Source: Motacilla alba alba (lineage: Eukaryota > Chordata > Aves > Passeriformes > Motacillidae). Taken from it: DNA of 64,000 nucleotides. The notes under the pieces are model-generated. The model had not been told where the DNA came from. It ran no database searches and saw nothing but the letters and a program-made list of their open reading frames with translations. The DNA lies in the NCBI RefSeq assembly GCF_015832195.1, contig NC_052032.1:3788618-3852617 (forward strand), given 5' to 3'. This document shows positions 10,381 to 21,975 of the stretch, one piece after another (the stretch's first letter is position 1; each line of letters starts with the position of its first letter). A program made the translations under genes and the position numbers.

Positions 10381-12084
10381 GGGTTTTGCCCCATTTTGTG
10401 TGCCAAGCAGCTGGAAACCCTGGAACAGAACATACTTCTAGGAGCCCAGTAACCAGCATCTCTTCCCTGCTGAAGTTCAGCTGGATCCCAAAAAGGTCCT
10501 GCTCCCTCTGGGCTGATGCACAAGAAATACAAAACCAAGAGCAGCAGAATATCAGTCTTACCCTTACTTTATTTCCCTTCACACTAAGCCCTGGCCCAGC
10601 TCAGACTGACCCTTGTTTCTAGGCCTCTTAGAGGCACAATTCCCAGCTCCTGTGCCCATCATCCCTCTGCTGGTTTTATCTGTGGGGCTCCCTCCAGCCC
10701 TCCCACGAGCCCTGCCTAGCACCAGTCCTCCTCCTAGGATCTGTCCCCCTCAAAACTGGATTAATGATCTTGCCATCAGACAGGCTCCCTGGTCTTTGGA
10801 CATGCCAGATGTTTGGGTGTGAGGTGTTCACAAAATAAGAGTGATAACATGCCCAGGGTGAGCTGCCCCGCAGCCCAAACACCAATATGTGTTTACCAGG
10901 GGGAGCAGCAGGCTTCAGAAGTTCCATTTCTTTTTGGCTGTCCACAGACATGAAACAAGGAGATTAAACACCAGGAATAAGCACCTATAAATAAAACTGA
11001 CTATTTAAATCCACCAAAGCCAGGGCACTCATTGTGAAATCTCCTGCTCTTCTCCAACGCCAGCACAGCAGTGCTTCTGATTTTGTTTACAGGACAACAG
11101 AGCACCAACCTTCACTTTGAACCTGGCTGTTGCTTTGCCAGGCTGTGGGGAGCCATTAATTATCAAAGCCCTGCCTCGACCAAGGGACTGCAGCTGTGGA
11201 TTATTGTTTCCCTTCCCCAAAGGAAAACGAAAGCACTCACAGAACAAGCCCACCTACTTAAAAACCTCTGACAAAGCTGAACCTGAGCCCAAGTGGGAGA
11301 GGGTTAAAAAAAAGCAAAAAACCCTGCGATGCTCTTTATCTGGAGCCAGGAACGGGATGCAGCAGGAATTTTCAGGCTGTGCCTGGCAGCGGATGCCCTC
11401 TGTTGGCATCTTTCAGAAACATGATCGGGCGCACAGGCTGGCAGCTCGCATCCCTGGAACCCGCCTGTTTCCCGGGCTGGTGTGCCCGGCAAACAACAGC
11501 AAACAAGCCAGCAGCAGCAAACAAACCAAACCAGCAGCAGCAAACAAACCAAACCAGCAGCAGCCCCTGCCCTGGCACCCACCGAGCCAGCAGCGCTGCC
11601 CCGCAGCGCCGAGGGGATGGAGATCTGCACACCCTGCTCGGTGCAGCAGGGCGAACAGCGGGAGCTGGAGCTGCCCAGCCTTCCAGCAGCCTGCAGAGAT
11701 GCCGGGCCAGCCCTCCCGGCTGGGTGCAGGGGCTCGGGCTGCCCGAGGAGCAGATCCCCGCAGGGAGGAGCAGAGGGAGCGCCGGGGGGGAGGAAGGCGG
11801 CGAGGCACGAGCAGGCATCGCAGCATGCAGGAACAGAGTTTGCAGGAGAGCGTTTCTCCTCTCTAGCCCTTGAATCACACGTGTTTAAAACCCCCGAACA
11901 TGCAGCATCGCCTCTCCCGGCTCTTGTGCTGCCACTCAGGATAGCAGGCTGGGAAACTGCTGAGCTGTGATGGAGCTTCCCCCTGCCCCATGCACCCCAA
12001 AGCAAGGCTGGTGCCTCCTGGCAGAGAACGGGCACTGCAGGAGGAGCCTGGAAATACACACAGTTTTAGGGAGAACCTCTAGGC
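10381..12084. other. Intergenic DNA with a GC- and CpG-richer block
   Basis: No credible gene. From about 11330 to 11850 GC and CpG rise above the surroundings, and reading frames of 137-251 codons open on both strands at once, as expected by chance in GC-rich DNA. The block also contains the 23-bp repeat at 11508-11566. It could be a minor CpG-rich regulatory element or an unannotated transcript start. Confidence 0.45.
11508..11566. repeat. 23-bp tandem repeat, 2.6 copies
   Basis: The unit CCAGCAGCAGCAAACAAACC plus AAA occurs twice exactly and a third time in part, flanked by related CAGCAAACAA sequence from about 11489. It gives glutamine/asparagine/threonine-rich or serine/lysine-rich chance translations depending on frame. 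Confidence 0.85.
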
Positions 12085-12232
12085 CCCAGAATAATGGAAT
12101 ACCCTGATTTGGAAGGGAGCCACGAGAATCATCACATCCAACTCCTGGACACCCCAACAATCCCACGCTGTGCCCAAGCACTGTCCAAACACTCCTGGAG
12201 CTCCCTCAGGCTTGGGGTGTGACCATATCTTG
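12085..12232 (-). mobile_element. CR1 LINE 3' fragment (minus)
   Basis: ATTTGGAAGGGAGCC, CATCCAACTCCTGGACACC, then CACTGTCCAAACACTCCTGG and CTTGGGG mark the complement of a CR1 3' end. This subfamily differs from the element at 19488. The 3' end lies at the left. Confidence 0.8.
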
Positions 12233-12733
12233 GAATAAACCAGCTCAACGCTTCCAGAGCTCACCATGACACATCTTGAAGGGCACATCCTTCCTTGGAG
12301 AAAGGCTGGGCATGAGCAGGTGACCTGGAGGGCTCAGTTCCAGTGTGCAGCATCACCCTGGGACAAAGAGCCCACCTGGGGACTCCAGCCTGGCTCAGGC
12401 CCCATTCATGGGTTACAGTGCTGCTGATTTTGCCTTGCCTGCCCACCCAGCCCTGCTGGTGGTCAATAAATAGCGATGCAAATGGCACTTCTGGCCCCAG
12501 TCTCCAGGTGCCTCAAGGGCTGCTGCTCCCTAGGGCCAGGAGATGAGGAGCTGCTGGCATTCCCAGCCCATCCCGGTATACCTGAGCAGGGCCAGCTGCT
12601 GAGAACGCCCAGCACTGGAGAGGTTTGTAGGGACAGGCAGATCCAGCATCCACCCACGAGGCCACTGGGTGGGACACAGAGGAGCAGCATAGCCATGACA
12701 AGTGCAGGGACAGCCCCAGGGAGGTACAAGTAC
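12233..12733. other. Intergenic DNA, no gene seen
   Basis: GC-rich unique-looking sequence between a CR1 fragment and the minisatellite. Nothing further recognised. Confidence 0.5.
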
Positions 12734-13146
12734 TCAGTCTGGGGTTCAATGTCACTGTGATGGGGCTGGGGTGGGGCTGATCAGGCTGGGGTTCAATGTC
12801 ACTGTGATGGGGTGGGGCTGATCAGGCTGGGGTTCAATGTCACTGTGATGGGGTGGGGCTGGTCAGGCTGGGGTTCAGTGTCACTGTGATGGGGCTGATC
12901 AGGCTGGGGTTGAATGTCACTGTGATGGGGTGGGGCTGGTCAGGCTGGGGTTCAGTGTCACTGTGATGGGGCTGGAGTGGGGCTGATCAGGCTGGGGTTC
13001 AATGTCACTGTGATGGGGCTGATCAGGCTGGGGTTGAATGTCACTGTGATGGTGTGGGGCTGATCAGGCTGGGGTTCAATGTCACTGTGATGGGGCTGAT
13101 CAGGCTGGGGTTCAATGTCACTGTAATGGTGCTGGGGTGGGGCTGA
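12734..13146. repeat. G-rich minisatellite, ten units of 36, 41 or 47 bp
   Basis: Ten tandem units each begin with a variant of TCAGGCTGGGGTTCAATGTC, continue with ACTGTGATGG, and end in a variable G-rich tail. Unit lengths in order are 47, 41, 41, 36, 41, 47, 36, 41, 36 and 47 bp, and their sum accounts exactly for the 413 bp. The three lengths differ by insertion of TGGGG-type blocks in the tail. Many junctions read TGATCA. The plus strand has many runs of four G with short loops and should form G-quadruplexes. A chance minus-strand frame across it repeats an SDIEPQPDQPH motif; I do not regard that as a protein. Confidence 0.95.
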
Positions 13147-14273
13147 TCGGGCTGTGAGGGCACACTGACTGTCCCTGCCCTGCCCCCACTGCAGAGCCCA
13201 CATGTGCGTCACAGGCAGATGGTGGCTGTCATTCAGTCTCCCCTGAGGAGGATCAGCTATTCCCAAGGTTGTTCTCCCAGCACAGCCTGGCCAGGCATTG
13301 GAAGGGTCAGTGTGGCTGTGCAGGGTCCTGGGGCTCTGGGCAGCACTGCCCTGGGAATTGGGGGGGTCCCACAAATGTGATGTGTGACATCGCTCATTGC
13401 CATTCCCTCCATCGGCAGGGGAAGGTTTTTAAGCTGTAGGTGTTGAATTTCCCCTTCCCCCAGGAGCAGGGAGAGGGAACATTTCAGACTGGGGCTAGAG
13501 GTGATGTCTCCAGTTGCTGGGCTTTGCCTTAGGCACTGCTAAAAGCTAAAAGCAAGAGGCACAGGGAGGGCATCATCTCTAAGTTTGCCTTTCGTGGCAG
13601 TACAAAGTTGTGATGCTACCATTCACCCCATCCTCAACAGCTGTCTTTAAAATAAAGACAATAAAAAACAAACACAGCAATTTTAGTGAATGATTTGTGG
13701 GTATTTTATTGCCAAGGAAAGCAAAAGCAAACTCTGAACCAGAGGAAATCATAAACAATAAATGATCATTATTCCAGTTACAGTCTCCACTGCACTTCTC
13801 TCTGAGGACACTTTGTAACAGAGATTATATATGGTAAGAGTGGATTTACCCTTGGAGGGGATCTAAGTACCTCTTTCCTAAAATGAGTTGTAATCTTGTT
13901 TTAATGGCAGATAAAAAACAAGGCACAGACATGGCTTGTCTATTTGTAAGCAGGGGGAAACTTGCAAATCCTATTTTGGTATTTTAAGGATAACCCAAAT
14001 AACTGATAATCAGAAACATGAATAATCTTAAGTAAAACCTGGGAATCCAGTGCAAATACTTAAGTCATTTATTCAGCAAGATGGACCTTAAAAAAGGCAC
14101 ATCAAAGAAAAAAACAGTGCTTATATCTGAATAAAATCACAGTCTTGCCCTGTGACTGAAGTTTGGGCAGTCTCTCAATTGCAAGAAAAAAATTCTAACC
14201 AATTTGGTGTTTCCTGGATAAACCCTCAGTATCATGAGTTGCAAAAGCATCTGATATCTCCTTAAAACTGAAA
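13147..14273. other. Intergenic DNA, no gene seen
   Basis: GC-rich to about 13450, then AT-rich. I recognise no exon, RNA gene or repeat. Confidence 0.5.
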
Positions 14274-14435
14274 CATGGGATGGTCTGGGTGGGAAGGGGT
14301 CTGAAAGATCTCTCATCCTACCCCCTGTCATGGGCAGGGACACTTTCCACCATCCCAGGCTGCTCCAAGCCCCATCCAGCCTGGCCTTGGGCTCTGCCAG
14401 GGACCCAGGGGCAGCCACAGCTGCTCTGGGAAATT
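14274..14435 (-). mobile_element. CR1 LINE 3' fragment (minus)
   Basis: GGTCTGAAAGATCTCTCATC, CCCTGTCATGGGCAGGGACA, then GCTCCAAGCCCCATCCAGCC and CAGCCACAGCTGCTCTGG form the typical complement of a CR1 3' end, truncated on its 5' side at about 14435. Confidence 0.9.
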
Positions 14436-17400
14436 CTCAGAGAATTTTAAGAGTTTTTTCATTTATTCAGTCAATTTTCTGAGTAATTCTTCCAGTTTCA
14501 CCAGAGTTAAATAGTAACTGAAATCCTGTTTCCAATAAGCTCAGACAACCTCTCTTTCATGTACAGAAACCTTCCAGCTCTCTGAATAGATTTTAATTCA
14601 GTTAATTCTTCAAGAGTGCCTTGAAACTTGAGCAGCCATTAAAGAAGTTATTGTCCCTTTTTTCTTAGCAACGTTTATGAAGGTGCCTCTTGACAGAGGG
14701 CTAATTCCCTAATTAACATAAATCTTCTTTTCATATCAGTGCCTGGCTGCAGCAGCACCTGACCTTGCCGTGTGTACCTGGAGCATCTCCCCAGCCTCAA
14801 AGCCAGTGCAGGGGGAGGAGGAGCTGGGAATGTCTCTCCCAGATGCACAGCACTTGTCATTTCCAACATTTAAGGAATCACCCAAGCTTTACAGCAACAA
14901 GAGGGAACATGAGCTGAACAGGAGTAACAAGCACCTTCCACAGCCTCATTTCCTGTCCTCGGTTTGGTTTGCTTTGAAGTCTTGAATGTGTTTATAGGCA
15001 AAGTTACTTTCACTAAGAATAATATATGTCTCACATCTTTTGACTGAATTTAAGTATATATTTTTCCCTAACTGAAAAAAAAGCCTGATTTTTTTATCAA
15101 ATGGCTATGATAACACATTTTCCTAATTTTTCTGGAAGGTTTATTTTTTTTTTTTGCAATAAAACGCACATCTCTTCTAAATTACTGTCCTATATGCTGG
15201 TTTGTTGGGGTTTTTTTCCCTCTTGTTAGTTGTTGTGCATTGACCAAATGGTTTCTGGCTTTACAATCTGTCACCAGTGCTACATTTACAGCTTGCAATT
15301 AAGAGCTTCAATTAAATATTTTGCACAAAGATGCATGTTCCAATAACCAAACCTTATATATTTTCCAAAATATAACCAAAAAAAAAGATAAAAGTATTGA
15401 AAAGCAAACCAAGATTGAAGTTAGAAAAATGGCTTGTAGGCCTAGATAAATATTCAGAGTGTTTCCTAGCCATGAATATTATCTCTTTTGATACTGAGGT
15501 TGCCCTTGGGTGACAGAAGGCAGAATCTTTCCTGGATTTCCATAAATGAGACTGAAAGTCTTCTTTGGCAAAGCTGGGCTGATATTCACGGCAAGCATCC
15601 CGGATATTTTTAAAATGGCATGTTTTTGATGACTTAGCATATGTTAGCATGGCATACATTAGCAGTGCTCCAAGGCATTTCCTTCCTCAGTGCAGATATC
15701 ATCCCCTTAATTGCTGTAGGAACCCCCGTGCTCTTCTCTTTCCCTTACAGGGGCTCTGAGGCACACCAGAGGTTTCTCTGGTCCCCATCATGCCCCCAGC
15801 TGCCATCAAGGTGTGCCTGATGCTCGCTCACCTTGAGGTGTGAGAGGAGCAGCTCCCCACAGCCACGAAGCCTTTGTGCCTGTGCCACCACCCCAGAGCG
15901 GATTTCACACCCGCCGTGGGTTTGGTGGCCGAGTGCCAGCAGCTGGGACCAAGATTTGAGGGCAGAGCAATCTGCTGGGTGACTGGAGGTGGCCAAGTGC
16001 CGCCAGCAGGTGCTTCTCAGGACCAGCAAAGCTGGCATCTCCAGAAGAACCCCGGGTGGGAGGGAAGGAGGGCAGGACGCTGTCCTGGAGCCTCCTGCTC
16101 TGCTGGGGCCGGAGCAGAGCAGATGTCAACCAAGCTGGGCTCCTTGCCGTGCCCTGGCCGTGGCAGCAGGGCCTGGCAGCCTCCCAAGGACACAGACAAT
16201 GGGAGGCTGACTGGCTGCACACCGTTTCACGCTCGCTTGGCATGGAGCTTTCTGCTCTGCCTGGATCCTGGAAGCAGCACGGGCTGCCTGGCGCCACTCC
16301 TGACACGGGGCTGAGGGGCTGGAGAGGGCTGGGCCCTGTCTCTGCTCCTCTCCTTGGCTTCTCCCATCTCCCAGCAGCTACTGTGTGCTCTGCTTCTTCA
16401 TCAAGCAGTGATCCCGCAGAGGAAAACCCAGCTCTCTCCTGCAGGCACACGGCAGGGAGGCTCTCCGGGCTGGCGCTGCTCTGTGCAGGCCACCTGCACC
16501 CGAAGGCTTCTCTGTTCAGGCTCCGGGGATCCATTTGGGATGGCCCAACAGGATTTTCCCTGCTGTCTGCTGCTCTCTGGTGGAGATGCTGCTTCCAGTC
16601 TTGCTGCCAGACTGGTGAATGCCTTCTCCTGTACCTCTTCACCTCCTGACCCAGAAAATCAGGCGCTGGAGGATGTCTTTCCTTAAAAATAAAATAAAAG
16701 ACTCCTAAAACAAGCAGATGAACCAAAAGTTTTTCCTTCTCTGCTCAAATCCCACTCTGGTGCTGCAGAGCAGCCAGCAGCAGCTGGGATGCTGGTAGGG
16801 GTGAGGACTCACATGCCACCTCAGAGGGTTGTCACTCTGTCACCTCCCAGGTGACCATGGCTCTGGCATTTCCCCCTCCTGCCAGGCCTGCAAAAGCTGC
16901 AGGAGCCGTTTAACCAAAGGAAAAACATTAAATTAAACATTTTCCCTGCACTGTTTGTAGTGCAGCAGTGAATGCTGGGGCCACACAGGGCAGTTCCCAG
17001 TGATGCAGAGCCTGGGAACACCCTAAACTTTATTTACACCCACCCACTCATCCTCAGATAAGTCTTCAGCCTCTTCTCTCAGGTCTCCCCTGAGCTGCCC
17101 TTCCCAGCCCTACCTTTGGTTAAAAGTTTTAGTCCAATCCAAACCCCAGGCATAAAAGAAATTGCTATGAACTTCTCCCTCCAAAACTGGCTCTGTAAAC
17201 AAGCCTTTCATTACCCCCAACATTTTCCACTTTCCTTCCTTTCCAGATTGCTTTTTTTCCTTGTGAATAATTTCTTCCAATTCTCATCATTCCTGTTGCT
17301 TCCCCCTGATTTCCCTGCCATTCTCCCACCTCTTCCTTCCCGTGCGGTAACTCCCGCAGCCATGGAGCTCTGCTGTGGCATCCCCAGTCCCTGGGATTAA

Positions 17401-17859
17401 TGATGACCTGAAGATAAACTGGTGGGTCTGTAATTCCCCATATTCCCAATACTTTACAAAAGTTAGGCATTTTTGTCTCTATTCAATCTTCTGGTGCATC
17501 CAGGGAAAATCACTATTGACTCTGAGATTCATAACCAGTTCTGCAAGTATCCATGGCTTAAATTCAGGTTTGGAATAATCTTCCCAGGAAGGTTTTCCTC
17601 CTTGCCTCTGTCAGTCAGCAGCTGGCTTATCACCAGGAGCAGAAGGGATTATATCCCTTGTAAACATTTTATCCCCTTATCTATGGATGTCCATTATCTG
17701 TCCATCACTCTGGAGCCCTTGCCCTCTGTGGGGTTTTTGTAGCACCAAGCTCCACAAGCTCCAAGCTCCACAAGTCAGACTCTTCCTCACACCCAAATTC
17801 CTCTGTAATCAGAGCCAGCAGCACAGGATGAGTGGCATCAGGCACAAGTAGCAATAAGG
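14436..17859. other. Intergenic DNA, no gene seen
   Basis: The segment is AT-rich from 14436 to 15700, with T-runs near 15145-15155 and 15210. It is GC-rich from 15740 to 16650, where open frames of up to 273 codons occur on both strands without recognisable domains. From 16650 to 17860 composition is mixed. No repeat family was recognised. Confidence 0.5.
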
Positions 17860-18073
17860 GAATTTTGACTGGATATGAGGAAAAAGCTTTCCCAAGGGTC
17901 ACTGAGTGGAGCTTGGATGAAGTTCCAACCCTGGAAGAGTTCAAGACCAGGATGGATGCAGCTTTGGACAGCCTGGCCCAATGGAAGATGTCCCTGCCCA
18001 TGATGGGGGGGCTGGAATTAGATGATCTTCCAGGTGCCTTCCAACCCAAACTATTCCAGGAGTCTACAACAGG
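17860..18073 (+). mobile_element. CR1 LINE 3' fragment (plus)
   Basis: GGATATGAGGAAAAAGCTTT, GAAGAGTTCAAGACCAGGAT, TGGACAGCCTGGCCCAATGG and ATGATCTTCCAGGTGCCTTC with a degenerate tail match a CR1 3' end in sense orientation. It is diverged. Confidence 0.8.
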
Positions 18074-18084
18074 GGTGGTTGAAT

Positions 18085-18218
18085 AGATCTTGGATAAAGC
18101 TCCAACTTTGGAAGTGTTCTTGGCTCGAATGGGCCAGGCCTGAGCAGCCTGATCCAAGTTAGACCTGCTTTGGGCAGGACTGGGACCCTTCAGAGCTTCC
18201 TTCGGTCTGTGGTTTTGC
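18085..18218 (+). mobile_element. Second, older CR1 fragment (plus)
   Basis: AAGCTCCAACTTTGGAAGTG, CTGAGCAGCCTGATCCAAGT and TAGACCTGCTTTGGGCAGG resemble the 3' region of another CR1 subfamily, directly after the previous fragment. It may be a separate insertion or a rearranged part of the same one. Confidence 0.55.
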
Positions 18219-19487
18219 AGTGCAGCATTTTCCTTCCCCCAGCAGTGGCTGAGGCTCCTGCTACATTCCTCCTTTTTGGTTTAACCACACATCCCTCCTG
18301 GCCAGGCTAAACCATCTTATCAGGGTGGAGATGTGCTTTGGGAAGGTTTGGGGATTGAGAAGTTGATAGAAAAGGGGAGAGGAGTAGGAGAAAATAAGAG
18401 ACAAACAAAAAACTTGCTTTATTGAAAACTGCAGTATGGCTGTCACTGCTGGAAAGGGATCTTGGACAACAGAGCTACTTTCCCTTGAAGTGAAGCCTTT
18501 CAGCTTTCTCAGCAATAGGAGATCAAAACCCAAATAAGAAGCGATGTTTAGGTATCGGAATATCTTAATGGGAAAGTCTCCAGGCATTGCTCATCTACTT
18601 TTATCTGCAATTACACATTAACATTGCAGACCAGAATATTTTCTGGGTGTAAATAGCACAAGGTCTTGTCATCCAGTTTTGCTATCCTAGCCCCCCCTTT
18701 TTTTTAAATTTTTTTTTTCTTTTCTCCCCTTATCAGCATCATCAGGGACCAGATGAGGAACACAAGGGAGAGAAGTGCCCAGGAAGGGCTGTGAAGGGAG
18801 ATAATAAGAAGATCTTTGCACTCCTGTGTGCTTGCCTGGCCTCTTATTGACAGAGCCTCCAAGATGCTCGCAGATAGCCTCGCTGCAGGTCACAGCTCCC
18901 TGAGATTTATTCCAGTGCCTTGGAAAAGTGAGGAAGGTGAAGGCAGAGCAGGCGAGGACCGAAAATGTTGCTGCGGGTAAAGTGATTATAAAAAGAATTT
19001 CTTTTTTAATGCAAAAACCTCTAGCCTGACAAAGGCTCCATCTCTGGGAGAGGTTTTTCACCATCCAGTCCCCCACCCCTTTGCATCAGAGCGCTGCAAA
19101 ATGTACTTGGAAGAGCAGCGAGTTCGTTTTAACCGATAGCATTCAGTGCTTTTTACTGTGCTATTCATCCACATGACAAAGCTGAGAGGGGAGCCCATAC
19201 TTCTTCCTGACTTTTTATTGCTTTTCAGCCCAGTGGGAACCAGCAGACATGAAAAAAAAGTGGTTTAACCGCAAAATATGTTTAAGCTCTTTTCTTTTTC
19301 TTTTTTTTTTTTGGTTTTTGGCATGTCAGGGAAAAGGAGGAGGGGGAGTGAATAGCAGTGGCAGAACAGCCAGGAACTAACAGTCAAGAAATTAAACCAA
19401 AATCCTAATGCTTGTGAGCCTGATCTTACCCACAAAGGGTGAGGTTTGAAGCTGAGGATTGGTGACAGCCTTCAAATGGGATCACCA
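18219..19487. other. Intergenic DNA, no gene seen
   Basis: Mixed composition with T-runs at 18696-18725 and 19288-19318. No exon or repeat family was recognised. Confidence 0.5.
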
Positions 19488-19786
19488 TGTTATCATAGAA
19501 TCCCAGAATGGTTTGGGTTGGAAGAGATCTTTAAATCCCATCTCATCCCACCCCCTGTCATGGGCAGGGCCACCTCCCACTGTCCCAGGCTGCTCCAAGC
19601 CGTGTCCAGCCTGGCCTTGGGCACTGCCAGGGATCCAGGGGCAGCCCCAGCTGCTCTGGGCACCCTGTGCCAGGGCCTGCCCACCCTCCCAGGGAAGGAT
19701 TTCTTCCTGATATCTAATCTAAATCTGCACTCTCTCAGTGGGAAGTCATTTGCTTATGTCCTGTCATTACAGCTCCTGATAAAGGC
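19488..19786 (-). mobile_element. CR1 LINE 3' fragment (minus)
   Basis: ATCATAGAATCCCAGAATGG, GTTTGGGTTGGAAGAGATCT, CATGGGCAGGGCCACC, CTGGCCTTGGGCACT, CCTGTGCCAGGGCCTGCCCA and TTTCTTCCTGATATCTAATC form a long, well-preserved CR1 3' end read as its complement. It is one of the least diverged copies here. Confidence 0.93.
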
Positions 19787-20904
19787 AGACTCAATGTGAC
19801 TTTTTCTCTCAATTCCAAGCTTTTTTTTTAATGTATATTTAAACATTTAATGTTTTCTAAATTAGAGGAAAAAAACCCTCTGCTTAGCAGAGCTGTTGCT
19901 CATGTATATCACACCAGGAAAGTCTAAGAAATAAACCAGTATTTACATGATCCCAGATGTTCTCTTTATTTGAAACTAAACCCTCAGATTGACCCAAAAC
20001 ACAAGCATTTCATTAACTCGTTCTAAAAAAAAAACCTTTACATTTTATCAAATAACAAAAAAAAAAAAAAAAAAAAAAAGTAAAACCTGCCTTTGATTTG
20101 GGAAATACTTTTGTGAAGAACAAGGAGGTTTTCAGCAGTTCCCCATCAGAACAACATCAAAAGTCGTGCCTGGCTGCACAGTGCCCCCACCCCCAATTGC
20201 AGCTTTAATGGGGAGCAGGGAGCACCAGCACCTGCCCCTCCAGGAGAGCAGCAGAGCCTTTCCCAACATTTCTGAACAACACAGCTCCCCACCAGCTCCA
20301 CGCTCTGCTCCAGAGTCTTTTAAGAGTTTCTTTTTCTCATAACCCCTCCTGATGAAGTGATTCTCTCCAGCTGAGCCCAGCCTGGCTTCAATCGGGCTGT
20401 TCAGGAAAACATATTAACTCCTTCCCTGCCGAGAGCCTGTGCAGGGTGTCCTGGGGTGCAGGGCAGGTTTGGAGCGTGCTGGGCTCCAAAGTGATGGAAG
20501 GAGCCTTGGCACTGAAGTCGCTTTGAATAATTGAAAGGGCTGTTTTGGGGAAATAAGGGTTATTTCTGTGAGATCACTTTTTAATAGTAAAGTGTGCCTC
20601 AGACAGGAAAGTTGGGAGAACTCATCCAGTGTCTGCAGCTGAGAGGGATTTATTGATTTCTTTATTTTTTTACAAACAGGCATCAAAAGCATTTGTTTCT
20701 CATTGAAGCACTGTTGTGCTTGTGGAGTGGGGGCTGTGGTCAGTGCCAGGCACAGACAGGGCTGTTCTGTTTTCCATTCCAGAACTGCATCAGATATTAC
20801 CCCTGAGCCCCTTGGGAAGGGAAAACCTGCTCTGCTTCGAAGGGATGCTGAGTGACTGGGCCTTCTGCAGACAGCCACAAGCCGTGTCCTCCTCCCCAGC
20901 CAGT
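19787..20904. other. Intergenic DNA with an A-run
   Basis: Contains an adenine run at about 20056-20079 and AT-rich sequence on both sides to about 20100, then mixed DNA. No gene recognised. Confidence 0.5.
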
Positions 20905-20990
20905 TTGGATGGCATTGAGGTTGGAACTAGATGATCTCTGAGGTTGCTTCCAACCCAAACCATTCCATGATTCCCTCATTCTGTGATTGC
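20905..20990 (+). mobile_element. Short CR1 LINE 3' end (plus)
   Basis: GAGGTTGGAACTAGATGATC, TTGCTTCCAACCCAAACC, and a tail of ATTCCATGATTCCCTCATTC type. Only the terminal 85 bp remain. Confidence 0.85.
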
Positions 20991-21594
20991 TGAAAACCTG
21001 GTTCAATGTATGAGAGATGAGATCACCCTGGGGTACTTTGTGTGAAAAACAATTAGAAATATCAACCCTCCATTGCCCAGGTTGGAGAACAAGAGTAAAT
21101 GAAGAGTAAGCTGTTCAGAGATGATCTGTTTTGGCTCAGAAATCTGCTCAGGAACTTTTCCCCTAATGTCTTTTTCCCGACCAGGCAGCGCTCTCCCAGC
21201 CTGCCTCCTAATGACCAGCATTAGTTTGCATTAGATGGATTTGTGATGATTTCTTTCTGCCTGGCTGCTAAGCCTGCAAGCAATTCAAATGAAGTTCTGC
21301 TCCCTGTGCCCCATCTGGCAAGAGCAGCTCCCCCATTTGGGTTTGCTGCCTCCTCAGCTGCTCTCCCTCCCTCTCACCCCACGGGGGTTTGATCTGCCTG
21401 GATTTTGGAGTCCCTGGGTGCTCACAGCCACCTCTAGGGCTCAGTGCATCCCAGCCCCAGTCATTCCAGCAGTTTGGTCTTGGATGCAGGATGGGCACAC
21501 CCAGGAGACGACTGGGGAGAAAAGGTTGGTGTTCAAGTGCTGCTTTGCAGGAGCAGAAAAGAGGAGGTGCTGTGGTTCCCCACTGCTGTGCTGC
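20991..21594. other. Intergenic DNA, no gene seen
   Basis: No recognisable gene or repeat; chance open frames occur on both strands. Confidence 0.45.
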
Positions 21595-21648
21595 AAGGAA
21601 GTGGAGCCCAAGACACAGAATAAGGAAGTGGAGCCCAAGACACAGAAT
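21595..21648. repeat. Perfect 27-bp tandem duplication
   Basis: A 27-bp unit beginning AAGGAAGTGGAGCCCAAGAC is present twice with no mismatch (21595-21621 and 21622-21648). It directly abuts the 3' end of the following CR1. It must be recent or strongly constrained. Confidence 0.92.
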
Positions 21649-21975
21649 AATGGAATTGGTTAGATTGGAAAAGCTCTCAAAGACCACCGAGTCCAGCCAT
21701 TAACCCAGCACTGCCAAAGCCACCATTATCCATGCCCCCAAGTGCCACATCTGCACAGCTTTTAAATATCTTCAAAGATGGGGACTCCACCAGTGCCCTG
21801 GGTGCCAGTGCTTGACAATATTTTCAGTGAAGAAATGTTTCCTAAAATCCAATCTGAACCTTCGCTGGTGAAACTTGAGGAGATTTCATCTTCTATGGCT
21901 TGGTACTTGGGAGAGAAGACTGACCCTGACTTGGCTCCAGTCTCCTGTCAGGTATTTGTAGAGAGCATCAGCCCA
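21649..21975 (-). mobile_element. CR1 LINE 3' fragment, distinct subfamily (minus)
   Basis: GATTGGAAAAGCTCTCAAAG, CCGAGTCCAGCCATTAACCC, CTTTTAAATATCTTCAAAGA, CAGTGAAGAAATGTTTCCTA and TATTTGTAGAGAGCATC are the complement of the CR1 subfamily whose 3' end carries the TTAACCCAGCACTGCC block. It is about 330 bp long and moderately diverged. Confidence 0.9.

Noticed and set aside
11304..12059. Overlapping 249- and 251-codon frames on both strands
   Set aside because: The frames are antiparallel over the same CpG-richer block, with low-complexity repeats and no recognised domain.
12734..13146. CRISPR-like array
   Set aside because: The units are contiguous variants of one sequence with no unique spacers, and the genome is avian. 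It is a minisatellite.
15989..16020. Possible CTCF site (CCGCCAGCAGGTGC)
   Set aside because: It matches only part of the core and misses the GGC portion, so it is too weak to report as a feature.
15905..16726. 273-codon minus-strand frame
   Set aside because: Several overlapping open frames on both strands in a GC-rich stretch show that this is chance openness.
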